Assembly (NCBI RefSeq): GCF_019393635.1
Contig: NC_057864.1
Coordinates: 469,200,617-469,264,616 of the forward strand
DNA length: 64,000 bases
Reading direction: 5' to 3'
From: Dromiciops gliroides
Lineage: Eukaryota > Chordata > Mammalia > Microbiotheria > Microbiotheriidae
Positions 34,120 through 45,700 of the stretch are shown one piece after another. The position numbers and the translations under genes were made by a program. The notes below the pieces were generated by a model that had not been told where the DNA came from, made no database searches, and saw only the letters and a list, made by a program, of their open reading frames with translations. Position 1 is the stretch's first letter. Each line of letters begins with the position of its first letter.

Positions 34120-34330
34120 ATACAGACACAGAATGCTGGGTTAGGAAGCAGAGGGGCTGGATTCAAATCCTGACTGTCAGTGGTTATATGAGTTGAGACA
34201 AGTCACATCCCCTCTATGGGTCTGAGTTTCTTCGTTGTAGAAGACAATTTGGACCATATGGTTTGCAAAGCTCCTCTCAGCCCTAAATTCTATTGATGAT
34301 CCTAACAATAGGCAATAAAAGAATGAGAGG
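34120..34330 (+). mobile_element. MIR/Ther1 fragment
   Basis: ATTCAAATCCTGACTGTCAG, then CAAGTCACATCCCCTCTATG. Confidence 0.55.
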
Positions 34331-34514
34331 CTGGACTCATGGCTGGACAGTGCCTATTCCAGCCTTAATGATCTGTGACCCTATGACCAGTGGGTCTGGA
34401 GGCTGTCTACTCCAGACCCTTAGGGGAGCAGAGGTTACTCCCCCAGCCATGTTCCACATGCAGTCTGCTCTGTGTCCTCCCTCCTCCTGAGGCAGGAGCT
34501 CGCTTCAGCAATGA

Positions 34515-34517
<3 letters not shown>

Positions 34518-34579
<62 letters not shown>

Positions 34580-34626
34580 CTCTCTCTGTCTGTCTCTCTC
34601 TGTATCTCTCTGTCTGTCTGTCTCTC
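34518..34626. repeat. (TC)n microsatellite with TCTG variants
   Basis: About 29 perfect TC units to about 34575, then TCTGTATCTCTC and TCTGTCTG variants. Confidence 0.93.
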
Positions 34627-34809
34627 GATTTGAAAGCACTTTTCAGTTAAACTGGCTCTTCTTCCCCAGTTCAGAGATCAGAGAGATCAGAGGATTTCAA
34701 GATCCTTTGCTCTCTGCTTCTTCCTTGGTCAAATGAAGGGGCTATGAGGGAACAGCTTATAATTTACAAAAGCAGGAGGGATCTTGTCTTGGTCTGTTTG
34801 TTGGCTGGA

Positions 34810-35330
34810 TGGTGGGCCAATAGAAGGAACACTACAATCAGAGGGCATGGGTTCAAGTCCTGAGGAACAGCCCCTTACTGACCATTTGACTCTGGGCGAC
34901 TAGCCGGAATCTCTAAGGTCTCAGAATTTCCGAGTTGGAAGGGCTAACTCCTACCTCCAAATCTCACATTCCAGCTCTTCCACAAAACTTTCCTTGACTC
35001 AATCAGCCCAGAGAGAACTCTCCCTCCTCTGAACAGCCCTTCCTGGTCAGCCCCACTCACTCGGCCCATGCTGCCTTGCATCCTCAAGAACTGTGGCTGT
35101 CGGCCTTAGGACTCCAGCTGGACGGTGAGCTCCTGGGAGGGCGGAGGCTGGCTCTCCTGCTCCCCCTCTTGCAGACCTCTAGCAGAGGGCTTTGCATAGT
35201 TTAAGGAGGAGCTCAATCAATGCACTGATTAACGCTATTTTGCCAGGTTCAGGGCTAGGTCTCAGGGACACAAAGTCAAAAGTTCCCGCCCATGATGGGT
35301 CTAAACTCTAATGGGGAGACATAGCCAGTG
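34810..35330 (+). mobile_element. MIR fragment followed by L2 3' end
   Basis: MIR-like at 34810-34960. L2-like at 34960-35232 (GCTCTTCCACAAAACTTTCC, GGACGGTGAGCTCCTGGGAG, GCTCAATCAATGCACTGATT). L2/L3-type piece at 35205-35330. Confidence 0.55.
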
Positions 35331-36799
35331 CATGTACCCACACCCCATATACACACACACATACCTAAACTTATATGTGTGGATAGATCCAAGACATATA
35401 AAGGATACAGAAGGTAACCCTGGAGGGGTGGGTGTGTGACCCTTCAAACAACCCTGGACTCAGCAGCAAGGGGAGCAAGGAATCAAGGGAAATAAATGCA
35501 CGTCGCCTGCCATGTGGTGCTCAAGTCAGCTTTGCAGCATTATTCAAGTGGACACCGACTACTTACCCAGCCCTGAGCTCTTACTCAACTTCTTTTTTGA
35601 AGAAAAGGACATCTGTCACCCTTTCAGCTTTCCAAAGCACTTGACTCACAAGGGAGGGAGGGATTCCAGTATCACTATCCTTTCCACTGTGATGAGGAGC
35701 CAAGGCTTCCCCCCAGGTCTCACCAGTGGCAGGATTTGAAGCAGGGTCTGCTGACTCCCAAGGCCCTGTGCCAGAGGACTGGGCTGGGCTGCTCATGGAG
35801 GCTTTGGCTAGCTAACTCTCAGTACTGCTGCTTCTGAAGAGCTGGCCTGGCAGGTGCCGCAGGGACAGTCTGATGGGATGGAGACAGACCGGCCGTGTGA
35901 CTTCACTGGTAGAGGGAAGTCTTTCTCCAAGTACAGGTACAAATAACAATCCCAAAGAGCTAGCTAGCCAGAGCACAGAGACGAGGAGGGGTTTGCCTGG
36001 TCTTCCTGACTTTGGCTAATGTTCTGTCGAGGTATATGTTCCCCATCCCCCCAAAGTCGGGCTGATTTTTAATTGCTAACCTGCAATTAGCCCCCATTAC
36101 AAGCCTGGAATGCTGCCACTTTCCCAAAGACAGACCAGAGAAGGGCAACAGAAGGCGCCATTGAGGTATTGGATTTCTGGCTTCTTACAAAGCATCTTTG
36201 TTCATGGATTCATCCTCAGAATGGCTCGGTGCTGGACGGCACAACCCCATATCTTCCTGGGGCTGAAGAAGGTGCCTTTGGGAGGAGGGAGAATTCCCTT
36301 GGGCTCACACGGCCTCCATGAGCAGAACTGTGACACTGACTCGTGCCGGGAAGGGGAGTCTGGGACGACAGAGGGACTTTGTGGAATAGGAGACGGGCAG
36401 CCAGAGGCCTGGTCCCACTTGGGAGACCAGCGCTTAGGGCGCTAAAGGGTTGATGTAACTGAGATGGATGCTCTTTTCTGTGTGCCTATTCAAATGCTTT
36501 GTACCGGGCTCCTCTATTTACCTTGGCGGGGCATGGTTCAGGTCAGGTTTACTACTGTTTGTTCTTCCAATAAATTGCAAAGCTCAGAGAACACATCAAT
36601 AGCTCAGGGAGGAGACCCCCCCCTCCCCCCGCCCCGGGCACATATCTAGCCTTCAGGAGGGAGAGGCAGCCCCCCCCCCCCCAGGAATCCTCAAATGCTT
36701 AGTCTCTGGGGAAAAGAAAATGCTGAGCGGCATTACGGATGTACCGTTAATTAGTCCTAGAATAAAACAGACCTGGAAGAACCTTTAGGACTGGGAGGC

Positions 36800-36955
36800 T
36801 GAGGAATATGGTGGAATGAGCATTGGAGTGAGTCAGAAGACTTGGGTTCGGATTCTGACCATCATTTATTACTTAGTATGACCTTCAGCAAGTCACTCAA
36901 CCTCTGGTTGGACTACAAGGCTCTTAAGGTTCCTTCCAGATCAAAATGTGTGATC
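36800..36955 (+). mobile_element. MIR/Ther1 fragment
   Basis: TTGGGTTCGGATTCTGACC, then CAGCAAGTCACTCAACCTC. Confidence 0.6.
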
Positions 36956-37168
36956 TGAGAGAGCTGTGGAAAGCAAGGCCGCTGTTCAAGAAGAAAAAGT
37001 TCACCCTGCTTAACAATGTATACCCACCACAATCAAATACAGGGCAGAGCCTGGCGATCAGGAAGCCCAGATTCTGTCTGTTTCTTCTTTTGTAGGCCTC
37101 TCCCCCACCTGCCAAAAGCAGCCAACCCGAGCAGAAGAAATAGAGAAACCCCAGTAAACGCTGATGTT

Positions 37169-37174
37169 TTTATT
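37169..37174 (-). terminator. TMEM248: AATAAA polyadenylation signal, probable TMEM248 3' end
   Basis: The minus strand reads ACACAATAAAAACATCAG here. It is the first canonical AATAAA I found downstream of the TMEM248 stop codon, so cleavage would fall at about 37140-37160. Confidence 0.55.
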
Positions 37175-37999
37175 GTGTAAAGCATATATGCATGTCTTAC
37201 AAACACAGAAAATTAACCTAGCAGAGAATGCCATTACCGGATCATGCAACAAGAGAAGTGAACAGGATCCCTGGGCCATCTCAGCCGAGACCTGAAGGAG
37301 GGCCAACAGCCAAGGCTGACTCTACGGGACGCACTAACTACAGGAAAAAAAACACTTACCAAGAGAATCGAGACGGATTCAAGTCATATGGTGAAGGGGG
37401 ACGAAAAGGAGAGATCAATATGATCTGAAACAACCACTCTACCGTTTATGTCATTGACCTTCCGTCTGACGCATCAGAGCCAGGCCAAGGAGCCCTCGGG
37501 GGGCACAGCCAACCCCAACACCCACAGACAGACCCGGATCAAGTCCCGAGGAGGACAGGCCAGCGTGGAAAGCCAATCCTCTGGTAGGAATGGCGCCCTT
37601 GACTTTGGGAGCCTTCCAAGGAAGCTGCTCTACTTCTCAAGACCTCGATCCTGGCCCAGGAGTGGCTTCTTCTCCCTGCCTTTCACATACATCAGTGGCA
37701 CGTCTTCTCCAACCTGCTACACTTTGGGCCTCTGCCTGCTGACAGTTGCTTGCATGACTAAATGATGAAGATCTGTTATTTTCCAATCTTACCATAAGCT
37801 AAGGTATGTTCTTGGGGCATTTTTGGCACTTTCTAGCACCATTCTTGACTTCATTTCTTCCCTTGGCTATCAGTTCCCCATCCAACCCCACTCCCTTCAA
37901 CTAAAACATCAAGGATCAGCAACATATATATACATGACGAGCTGAGAGCAGAACAAATCAGGAAAAAGAATTGTTTTTCAGCTGTATCCCCTACTCACA

Positions 38000-38024
38000 C
38001 ACACACACGCGCACACACACATGG
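38000..38024. repeat. (CA)n repeat in TMEM248 3' UTR
   Basis: Short CA/CG run inside the otherwise repeat-poor 3' UTR. Confidence 0.75.
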
Positions 38025-39774
38025 ACACAGACAGACACCCCCCCAGCTATAAATCTATTCACACCGCTTCACTTCATCAGGATTCTAAGTCAGTAGCAGC
38101 TTCAGCTAAGATCTGGAAGCCTCTTCGTATAAGACATTTTGGGAAACTGAGCCCAAGTGATTTCCAAATCTGCTCCTGTCTGGGGCTCAAGGGCTCCAGA
38201 AAGAAAACTACATTCAATATGTTACCCATGCGTCACGTCAGCAACAAAGACCACACAGAAAAAAACACCATCAGAAAAATAGGATTGTTGTGCTTGAAAC
38301 GTCCTCGAGAGAAACGCTGAAATGCCAGGTCCCTGGGGGGGCCTGCCTCCCAGGCTTCTGAGGGAAGGCCTGCAGCAGCTTTCCATCTAGGGGAGTCTGC
38401 GGTCTAGTGTCTCCAGGTCCCATGAAAGGGAAGAACACGGGCTGCTATCTGCAAGGCCTGAACTGGATGGCCAAAAGCAAGACGTACAAGGTCCTTAAAG
38501 ATGAAGGGTCATCAAGACAGCCCCATTTCAGACGTGGGGGAGTTTACAAAATGCTCTCCCTTCTTGCAGACCAGGTGAAGAAGAACCGTAAGAGCCAGGT
38601 ATTAGAAAAGGTAATACAAATTCTTTAAAAAGGGGGGAGGGGGAGAATCAAACCACCATGAGAAGGAAAATCAAGAGAAGAAATGAGACAGTCACAGAAT
38701 CATGGGATAAGCAAGATGGGAAGACAAGTGACCAGCCGCTGGCCTCCATTTCCAGATCCCACAAGCGGGGCTGTGGTGGTGCAACCTATTCTGCTTCCTG
38801 AAGATGCCTGGGATGAAAACGAGGAGGGAGGATCTTGGCTTGTTTTCTTCTTGCTTTGGTCAGTCCCCCAGACTTCCTCTCTGCCCCTCAGGCCAGAGTG
38901 GGACATGGCTCTGCTCCCTGGCACAAGGAAGCTGCTTTTTCATTTTAAAGGAGAAAAAAGCCAAGAAAGGAAGGAAAAAACCCCTGGGAAGCATCCTGCC
39001 ACGGAGCCCTCAAGGCCACGTCCATCCACAGTCCACACATGAAAATGAAACTTAGCACTTAACCTGGGGATGACTCCGAGAGGGTTTCACCTTTTAAATG
39101 TTTGTTTTACTCAGGATAAAAGCACGAGTTTGTCCTAACTACAGCAATATTAACATGTGAATATGTAGTTTAGTTTTTCTTCAAAAAGAAAAAGAAGAAC
39201 CCTAAGAGAGACGGGTATCTTTCCTTGCAAGCAAAGAGCAAAGTGGAGAACAGCTATTACTACTGTTGTTGCGACCCTTATGAAGCCACAAAGAACACAC
39301 TGACCCCAGGCCCCGGATCAGTGGCTTCGGAAATGGGCTATCCTATGGAAGGGGTGTAAAAGCTCAAACACCAGTGGACGCCTGCTGCTGCCGGGCCAAG
39401 CCAAAAACCAAAGCTAAGCCACCTCTGAAGGGACATGTGTCCTCTGAGACATTTGCCAAGGCCTCCGGCCGTGGTCTCGCCTCCAGGCGTGGCACACTTA
39501 CACAAAGGCGGGTGGGCTGAGTCCACAGGTAAAAGATTGAAAGGTTCCGCTCGCACCCAGGTGCAGAGCGAGGGCATCATCTGACCAGCTGCTGAATAGA
39601 TCTTTTTCTTTTTTATAAATATGTACAAATCAATGAACAGGCACTTGAAACGTCTTTGGTTGGAATAACCCAACATTGCCAGATAATATATTCACAGAGC
39701 GTCCAGATCCAGGCCGGGCTCAGCAGGCAACGATGGCGGCTCTTTCGGTCGCTCAGAAAAGGGGACTCACGGGA

Positions 39775-39795
39775 CTAGGCTTCAGCCAAAGCCAC
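39775..39795 (-). CDS. TMEM248: TMEM248 last coding exon, 6 codons plus stop
   Basis: A 21-nt coding piece reading VALAEA then TAG follows a CTGTTCCAG acceptor. It is found about 1 kb beyond the previous donor. It matches the human C-terminus exactly and completes the 314-residue protein. The exon continues into the 3' UTR. Confidence 0.92.
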   Translation of the reverse strand: MALAEA

Positions 39796-42700
39796 CTGGA
39801 ACAGAGCATGGGCAAAGGGACTGGTCAGCATGGGCAGTATCCGGGCTTCAGCCTCCATCAGCCCCACGGGCTGGCTATCCAGTGTGTGAGGACCCTTTCT
39901 CGGTCACTTACTGCACACTCTGCATCCCAGGCAGACCAGCCCACCTCCTATTTCCTACAGACAAGATTTCATCTCCTGCCTCTAAGCCTTTAGCCAGGCT
40001 GTGCCTCATGCCTTCTAGGTACTTCCTGCTCCATCACCTGCCCCTCTGAGAATCCCTCTCAAGGGCCATCTCCCAAGAGGTCTGTCCCGATGCTCCTGAC
40101 TTAACTACTCCCTCCCCCGCAAAAAAACCAATACTGTTTTGGATTTTCTTATCCCCTCAACACAAGGCAAGTTTCTTGAGGGTGAGGATTGTCTCCTCCA
40201 TTGCCCAGCATAGAAAAGGGGCCTAAAACGTACGAATGACTACATTCTGAGACAGGCCACAAGAAGCAGGCAGGACGGCAGTCGTAAGGAGGTCGTGATG
40301 TGGAATCTGGCAGCCATGACATCCTTCCTTGGGCAGACGCCGCTGGCCAGACTGGCCATGGGCTTTGTCCTGGGTCTAACTCCTGCGCACTTTTCTCCTC
40401 CCCATGTCTGCTCAGGCCGACAGAACCGGAGAGGAGAAAGCAGAGGGGGAGCCATGGCTTTAAAAGCCCAGATCTAAAGAACGGCGGACTTTCAAAGCCA
40501 CAGGAGGCACCATGAAAGGACGAGAAAAAATCCTGCCGCTGCCTTTTTCAAAGGAAAAGTGCCGGACAAGAGACATGCCAGGATGAAGGCACCGCTCATG
40601 GAAGGGAGAGCCCTTTCATCTCATCTTCAGGCAGGGAGCAAAGAGGAAAGCTGCCCGGTTGGCAGCTGCGGTCAGAGACTGGCCTGGGAGGAGACGCTCG
40701 TCCGCATGCGTGTGTGTATGTGTGTATGTGGGGAAGGTGGCTTCTTCCAGGCTACCTGCCACCTCCTATCTTCCCGCTCACCTTTTCTGGGCAGAATTCC
40801 GAATTGTTCTGTCGCAGTTTGCTTGGTCTGCCCTTGATGACGGCGTAGCAGAACATCGTAATCACCATCACAAAGAGGAAATAGCTGGTATGCATGAGAT
40901 GCAGGTTTATCAAGGACCGATCGTCCTGCACAAAGGGAAAGGGGAGAAACTAAGTTGGGACAGCAGTCAAGGTGGGGGGTGGGGGTAGCACTGCCAGGTA
41001 AGGAGCCCTCTCCTCCTCAGGGGGAGGGGGCTGGGCCTTTCTGGTGTCATAGACCCCCGAGGCCCCCTTCTCAGAAATCACGCTTTGAACATATAAATGG
41101 CAGGAGATAATGGGAGAGAAACCAATTGTATTAAAGTATCTCCAAAATATTTTTTAAAAATAAGTTCAGGGCTCCCAGGTTAAGAGCCTCCATGTCCTGT
41201 ATGTTTATGTAGGAGAAGAACTTTCTTTCTGTTTCTGGATTCCATAGGACCAAAGCTTGGAAGGGGGAAACCAAAAGTCATGCGGCCTAAATGTTAACGC
41301 CCTGAACCAGTGGAACTAGACAGGCTGCCGCTGCCAGGCCCAAACACTCCATTCCCCACCCCCACAGCCAGGAGTGTTGTTCAGCCCCCCTTGCCTCTTC
41401 TCAAATGACTTTGTATTTACTTATTTGTGCATGTGTTATCTCTTCTCCTCTAGCAGACTAGAAGCTCCTTGAGGGCAAAGATGTTTTTCATTTGTTACTG
41501 TGGTGTCCCTGGGGTCTGGCATGCAGTAGGTGCTGGTTAACACTGAGCCAGACCACTCCTCCCTCCGAAAATTCTCCCTGCCTTCTTGGACATTGCACAG
41601 CCTGTGCGTGTTCCCACCTTCCTTCCTTGTTGTTTTTTCTTTCTACCCTCCACAAAGAAAGTGCTTTCTCTCTCCTCTTTCTCCTTCCTACTCCCATGTG
41701 CCTCTCCCCCCTGGACCCCAGACTTCTGGGCTGTGGTGGAACAGTACATGTGGAGCGCAAGGGCGTGTGGCTAGTTCAGGCTTTAACCCTATTTACACCT
41801 GGTGTCCTGTCTCTTACCCAACCCTGGTCAGGGGAACTGCTATGCCACCAGCTCACACACATGTAAACACCTGCACCTATGGGAAGACAAAACACAGCAG
41901 AATGTCTGTCCCAGCTGCGTGTGGTGAGGAGGCCACACGTGTAAGACAAGCTGCCTCTACCTCCTCTAAGGCCAGGTGTCTGCAGCAGGGGCCAGAACCT
42001 ACAATCTGCTCAAGCTTCACACGGGTCCTGAGGCCTGCCAGGGACCCTTCTGGGGAAGGTCTGTGTGAAATCCAGTCCCTTCCAAGAGAATGTGCTCATG
42101 TGTCAGCAAGAGCTGTGCTCACGAGTCCAAAGCCCCCACCTCAGTCTCCTCCTCTACGACCTACATGATCACTCTCAAATTACATCTTCTAACGTTTCTC
42201 TCGTCTAAGTTTTTGGGATAAAGGGTCTGGCCTTTGGCCTGTTAAAATGACACAACTGTGATGCTTTTTTCAAGGCTCATTGATTAAATAACAGAAAAGC
42301 AGAAAAAAAAGAAATGTACAAAGTATCTGCCTGTGCTTGCCGGCCAACTCCACTGAGACAAGAGGCACGGCATGAGGGGAGACCCCAACTTCTTCAAAGC
42401 AGAAATGAAAGAAAGCCGACTCTGGCCCAACCAAAGGAGAGAGCGCCTAAGGGCCCGAGCCATCCAACAGGGCTCCGGCAGGCCCTTGGGCTGGGGGGCT
42501 TCAGGGCCCCCAGGTGTTCCTGTCCAGGTGATGCTGGAGCTCCCTAAGGGCCTCTCCAGCTCGGAGATTCTGGGATAAGCCCAGCCTGAGCTTTCAACAG
42601 CAAGACTAAGGTGGAAGTCGGCCGAAGTGGCCTACGGCCTGTTGCCATCCATCCTAAGGCTCCTCACCCGCCCCACGCAGCCAAGCTCACGGCCCAGGTC

Positions 42701-45700
42701 CCCTAGGAGGCCTTTCCCTGATCCCTCTCTGGGCTCCTCCGGGCCTGGTCTACACCACTCAATGCAAGCTCTCTCTCCAGGTCTTCTGGGACTGGGTGAT
42801 CACGTCCAGCTCCCCAGAAGAGGGCGCTCTTCTTCAGGGAAGGCCCTGACAATGCTGGGCATGCGACAGGTGCTCATGAAGCTGGAAAGAAACCCAAAGA
42901 AGAGAACCCGGGCTTTCTGGCCTGAAATGGCCAATTATTCTGACCCCCAGTGAGTGCCCCAGTGGAAAGGAATCCTCTGAGGAAAAGGAGGCCGACAGGA
43001 CACTTACATCCGGCACGATGACGGTGAGCTTGGGGTTTAAAGTGTGGTAGACCTTCCCGATGGCTCCTTTGTAACACCAGAAAGGGTTATAATCTTGGGA
43101 GTATTTCGTATTCGCATCCCTGGCGGTGGTGAAGACTTTGTACCAAAGTGTGGCATTGCTGTAGGTCTCAGGAATGCAATGTGGTGGTTGTCTGGGGGGA
43201 AGAAGGAGAAAACCATGATCTGTGCCCATCCCACCCAACTGCCTGCTCCACAGGGAGCCAGGAGAGTCACTGCCTGCACACAAGAATGGCTCAATCCCCG
43301 TCTGCTGGGCAGAGGAACCAGGGATAGCTGTTTCTGTGGGATACAAACTGCCCCATTTGGCGGGGCACAGGGTGCGGGGCCTGGGGCCCGAGCAGAGAAG
43401 GAAATATGGCCTGCAAGGCTCAGGATCCTGAACAGCTCCTGTGGCTTCCCATGTGGAAAACCCAAGTCCCCACTCCCCACCGTAGGTGACAAGTCAAAGG
43501 GGCACCATGGGGTCCCTGGTGCCCAGTTTCCTCAGGCTAAACCCCTTCATCCCAAATGACTGTTCTGTGCCCCCAAATGCCAGATGAGTGCATAGTTTAT
43601 CAGACCCTGAAATGACCCTCTGTCCAGTTTCTGGTCCATCCTCTAGTGTCATAGGAGTACCCTAGGCCACCTAGGGCCCGGCTCATTTGACACTCTGTGG
43701 ACCATAAGGCAGCTCCAGGGGTAACCAGATGCAGTGTGGGATGAATCTCATCACTGGCACGCTGCACCATGGAAGGAGCACCAGGCCAAGCTAGGGCTGC
43801 GAGGTGACCCAGCGCTCGGCTGCCTCCTCCAGGTTTCATGTGAGAAATGAGCATGATTTCTGAGGCCCTTCCCTCCAAGGGCCCACAGAGGCTGCCCAAT
43901 CACAGGCTCCCACAGTTCTAGGGCTAGAAGGGACCTCAGAGGCTACACGGCCCAACCCCATCATGGCCCGGGAGAGGAAGCCAAGAGCCAGGAAGGAGAG
44001 CTGACCCAACCGGGGTCACACAACTGAGATCCTAACCCAGGGCTCTCTCCATTACCCCATCCTGCCTGCCGCCTCTAAATAGATTTTCTCTTCCTATAGA
44101 TAAGTGGTACAGACCCTCAGTCACTGAACAAGGAGAAGCTAACAGGAAAACGCAGCTAACCTGGGAAGAGCCACTAGAAACTGAAGATCCATCAGAAGTG
44201 ACAGGGGGAAGTGGGACTTAAGTGACAGAGTCATTTTGAGAAGGCCCTCCCCTGGGGGAAGAGAAGCTGAGCCTGTTAGAAAGGTTAGGCCCTAGGTCTG
44301 GCTGTCTGTGTCCCATGTGCTCTAGGCAGGCACACACCTGTCTCTGCCACACCAGGTGTCGACGGATGCCATCCCACACAGGATTTGCTACCAATGCTTT
44401 CACTTCTTGACAGGTCTTAGCATCAGGCCTCTGTTAGTTATCGCTAGAAGCTCCACTAAGAAAGTTCAAAATGAATTGTCCTCTGCTCAAGGGGCTCTTT
44501 CAAGAGATCTGGTGTGGGAAGATGCTCCGGCGTCCTCCCTGGTCTCTCAGACAGTGACACAAGGCTCTGCCCTCCGTGTAGGCTTAATGAGCGTTTGCTG
44601 TGTAGACCCGGGAGGCCGCCTGTACCCCCACAAGTCAGGGATGTACTTACACGGTAACAGGAAAGACGTTGGTGGCAGCGGTGACAGTCATACAGGCAGT
44701 GAAGACCACTTGCTCACAGTGACCATGGAGAACACAGTCGTCGGAGTTCCAAGCCGCAGGCAGGGTGAACGTGATATTGATCTCCTCGTGGGCTTCTCTA
44801 CCTGGGAAAAGGAAACAATCTGAGTGAGACGGAGAGCAAGAAGCCGCTCATGTCCCCGCACAGCAAGTGGTCACGGTTTTAGGAACATATCTGAGCTAAT
44901 GAGGAGAGTATAAGTGGGAAGCATGGAGAAGAGGTAAATGGGTTGGGGTCCCTGTCCACTGGGGCCTGCCTGCTGAGGGAGGCGGGCCCAGAAGGAGACG
45001 CCCGCGCCTGAGAGAGCCAGAAGGCAACAGCGATGATCTGAAGCTCAACAGTCAGGGACAGCCAAGGGCTGGGAGGGCCCAGAAGCCTTCAGGGGAGCAG
45101 GCCCCAGGCCTGGTACTCCCCAGGCACATTCCGTGGGCATGTTCCCCCCCCGCTGCTTTAGCGTCTTCCCTACCCCTTTTGGGGTCTACTTGTCTCGTGT
45201 GTTGGATCTGGTCGGATCTTGTAAGTGCTTGGCCAGGAGCAGGTCTCATGTCTCCAGTGACCCCCACGGTCCTGACTGACCATAAGCCCCAGGAATAGAG
45301 AAAAAGGAGCCCTCGTCTGCCTTTTGGGAAAACAACTGACGTGTGTCAACCTGTGAGTAGGTACAGAATGTGCACACAAGGGGCACCAACAGTTAAGGAG
45401 ACTCGGGAAAAAAGGATGCTAAGAGGAGGGAGCGTATTCTAAACCTGGAGGGTCTGGCCAGGCCGGAGAGTGCAGGAAGGGCAGCCAGGTCTGGTAAGGG
45501 TAGAGAGGAAGGCTGAGGCCCAGCATATCTGACCCCAGGCTAGCACTCTTAGGTCCTTATTGGAGTTGACTGACAAACACGGAGCAGACTTAACAGGCAA
45601 TCAGGGCCGGCAGGGACTGACCTCTGAGAGACAGAGGCTCTGCCTTCTGGTATCAGGCCTGTATCAGGCCTGTCCTAGCTTCTGCCTAGAAATGGAGAAA

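Larger units (their letters stand above)
37150..39774 (-). other. TMEM248: TMEM248 3' untranslated region
   Basis: About 2.6 kb from the stop codon to a polyadenylation signal. It is strikingly free of the SINE and MIR insertions that crowd the neighbouring DNA, as expected for an exon under constraint. No long open frame continues from the CDS. The extent rests on the first clear AATAAA and is not proven. Confidence 0.6.
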
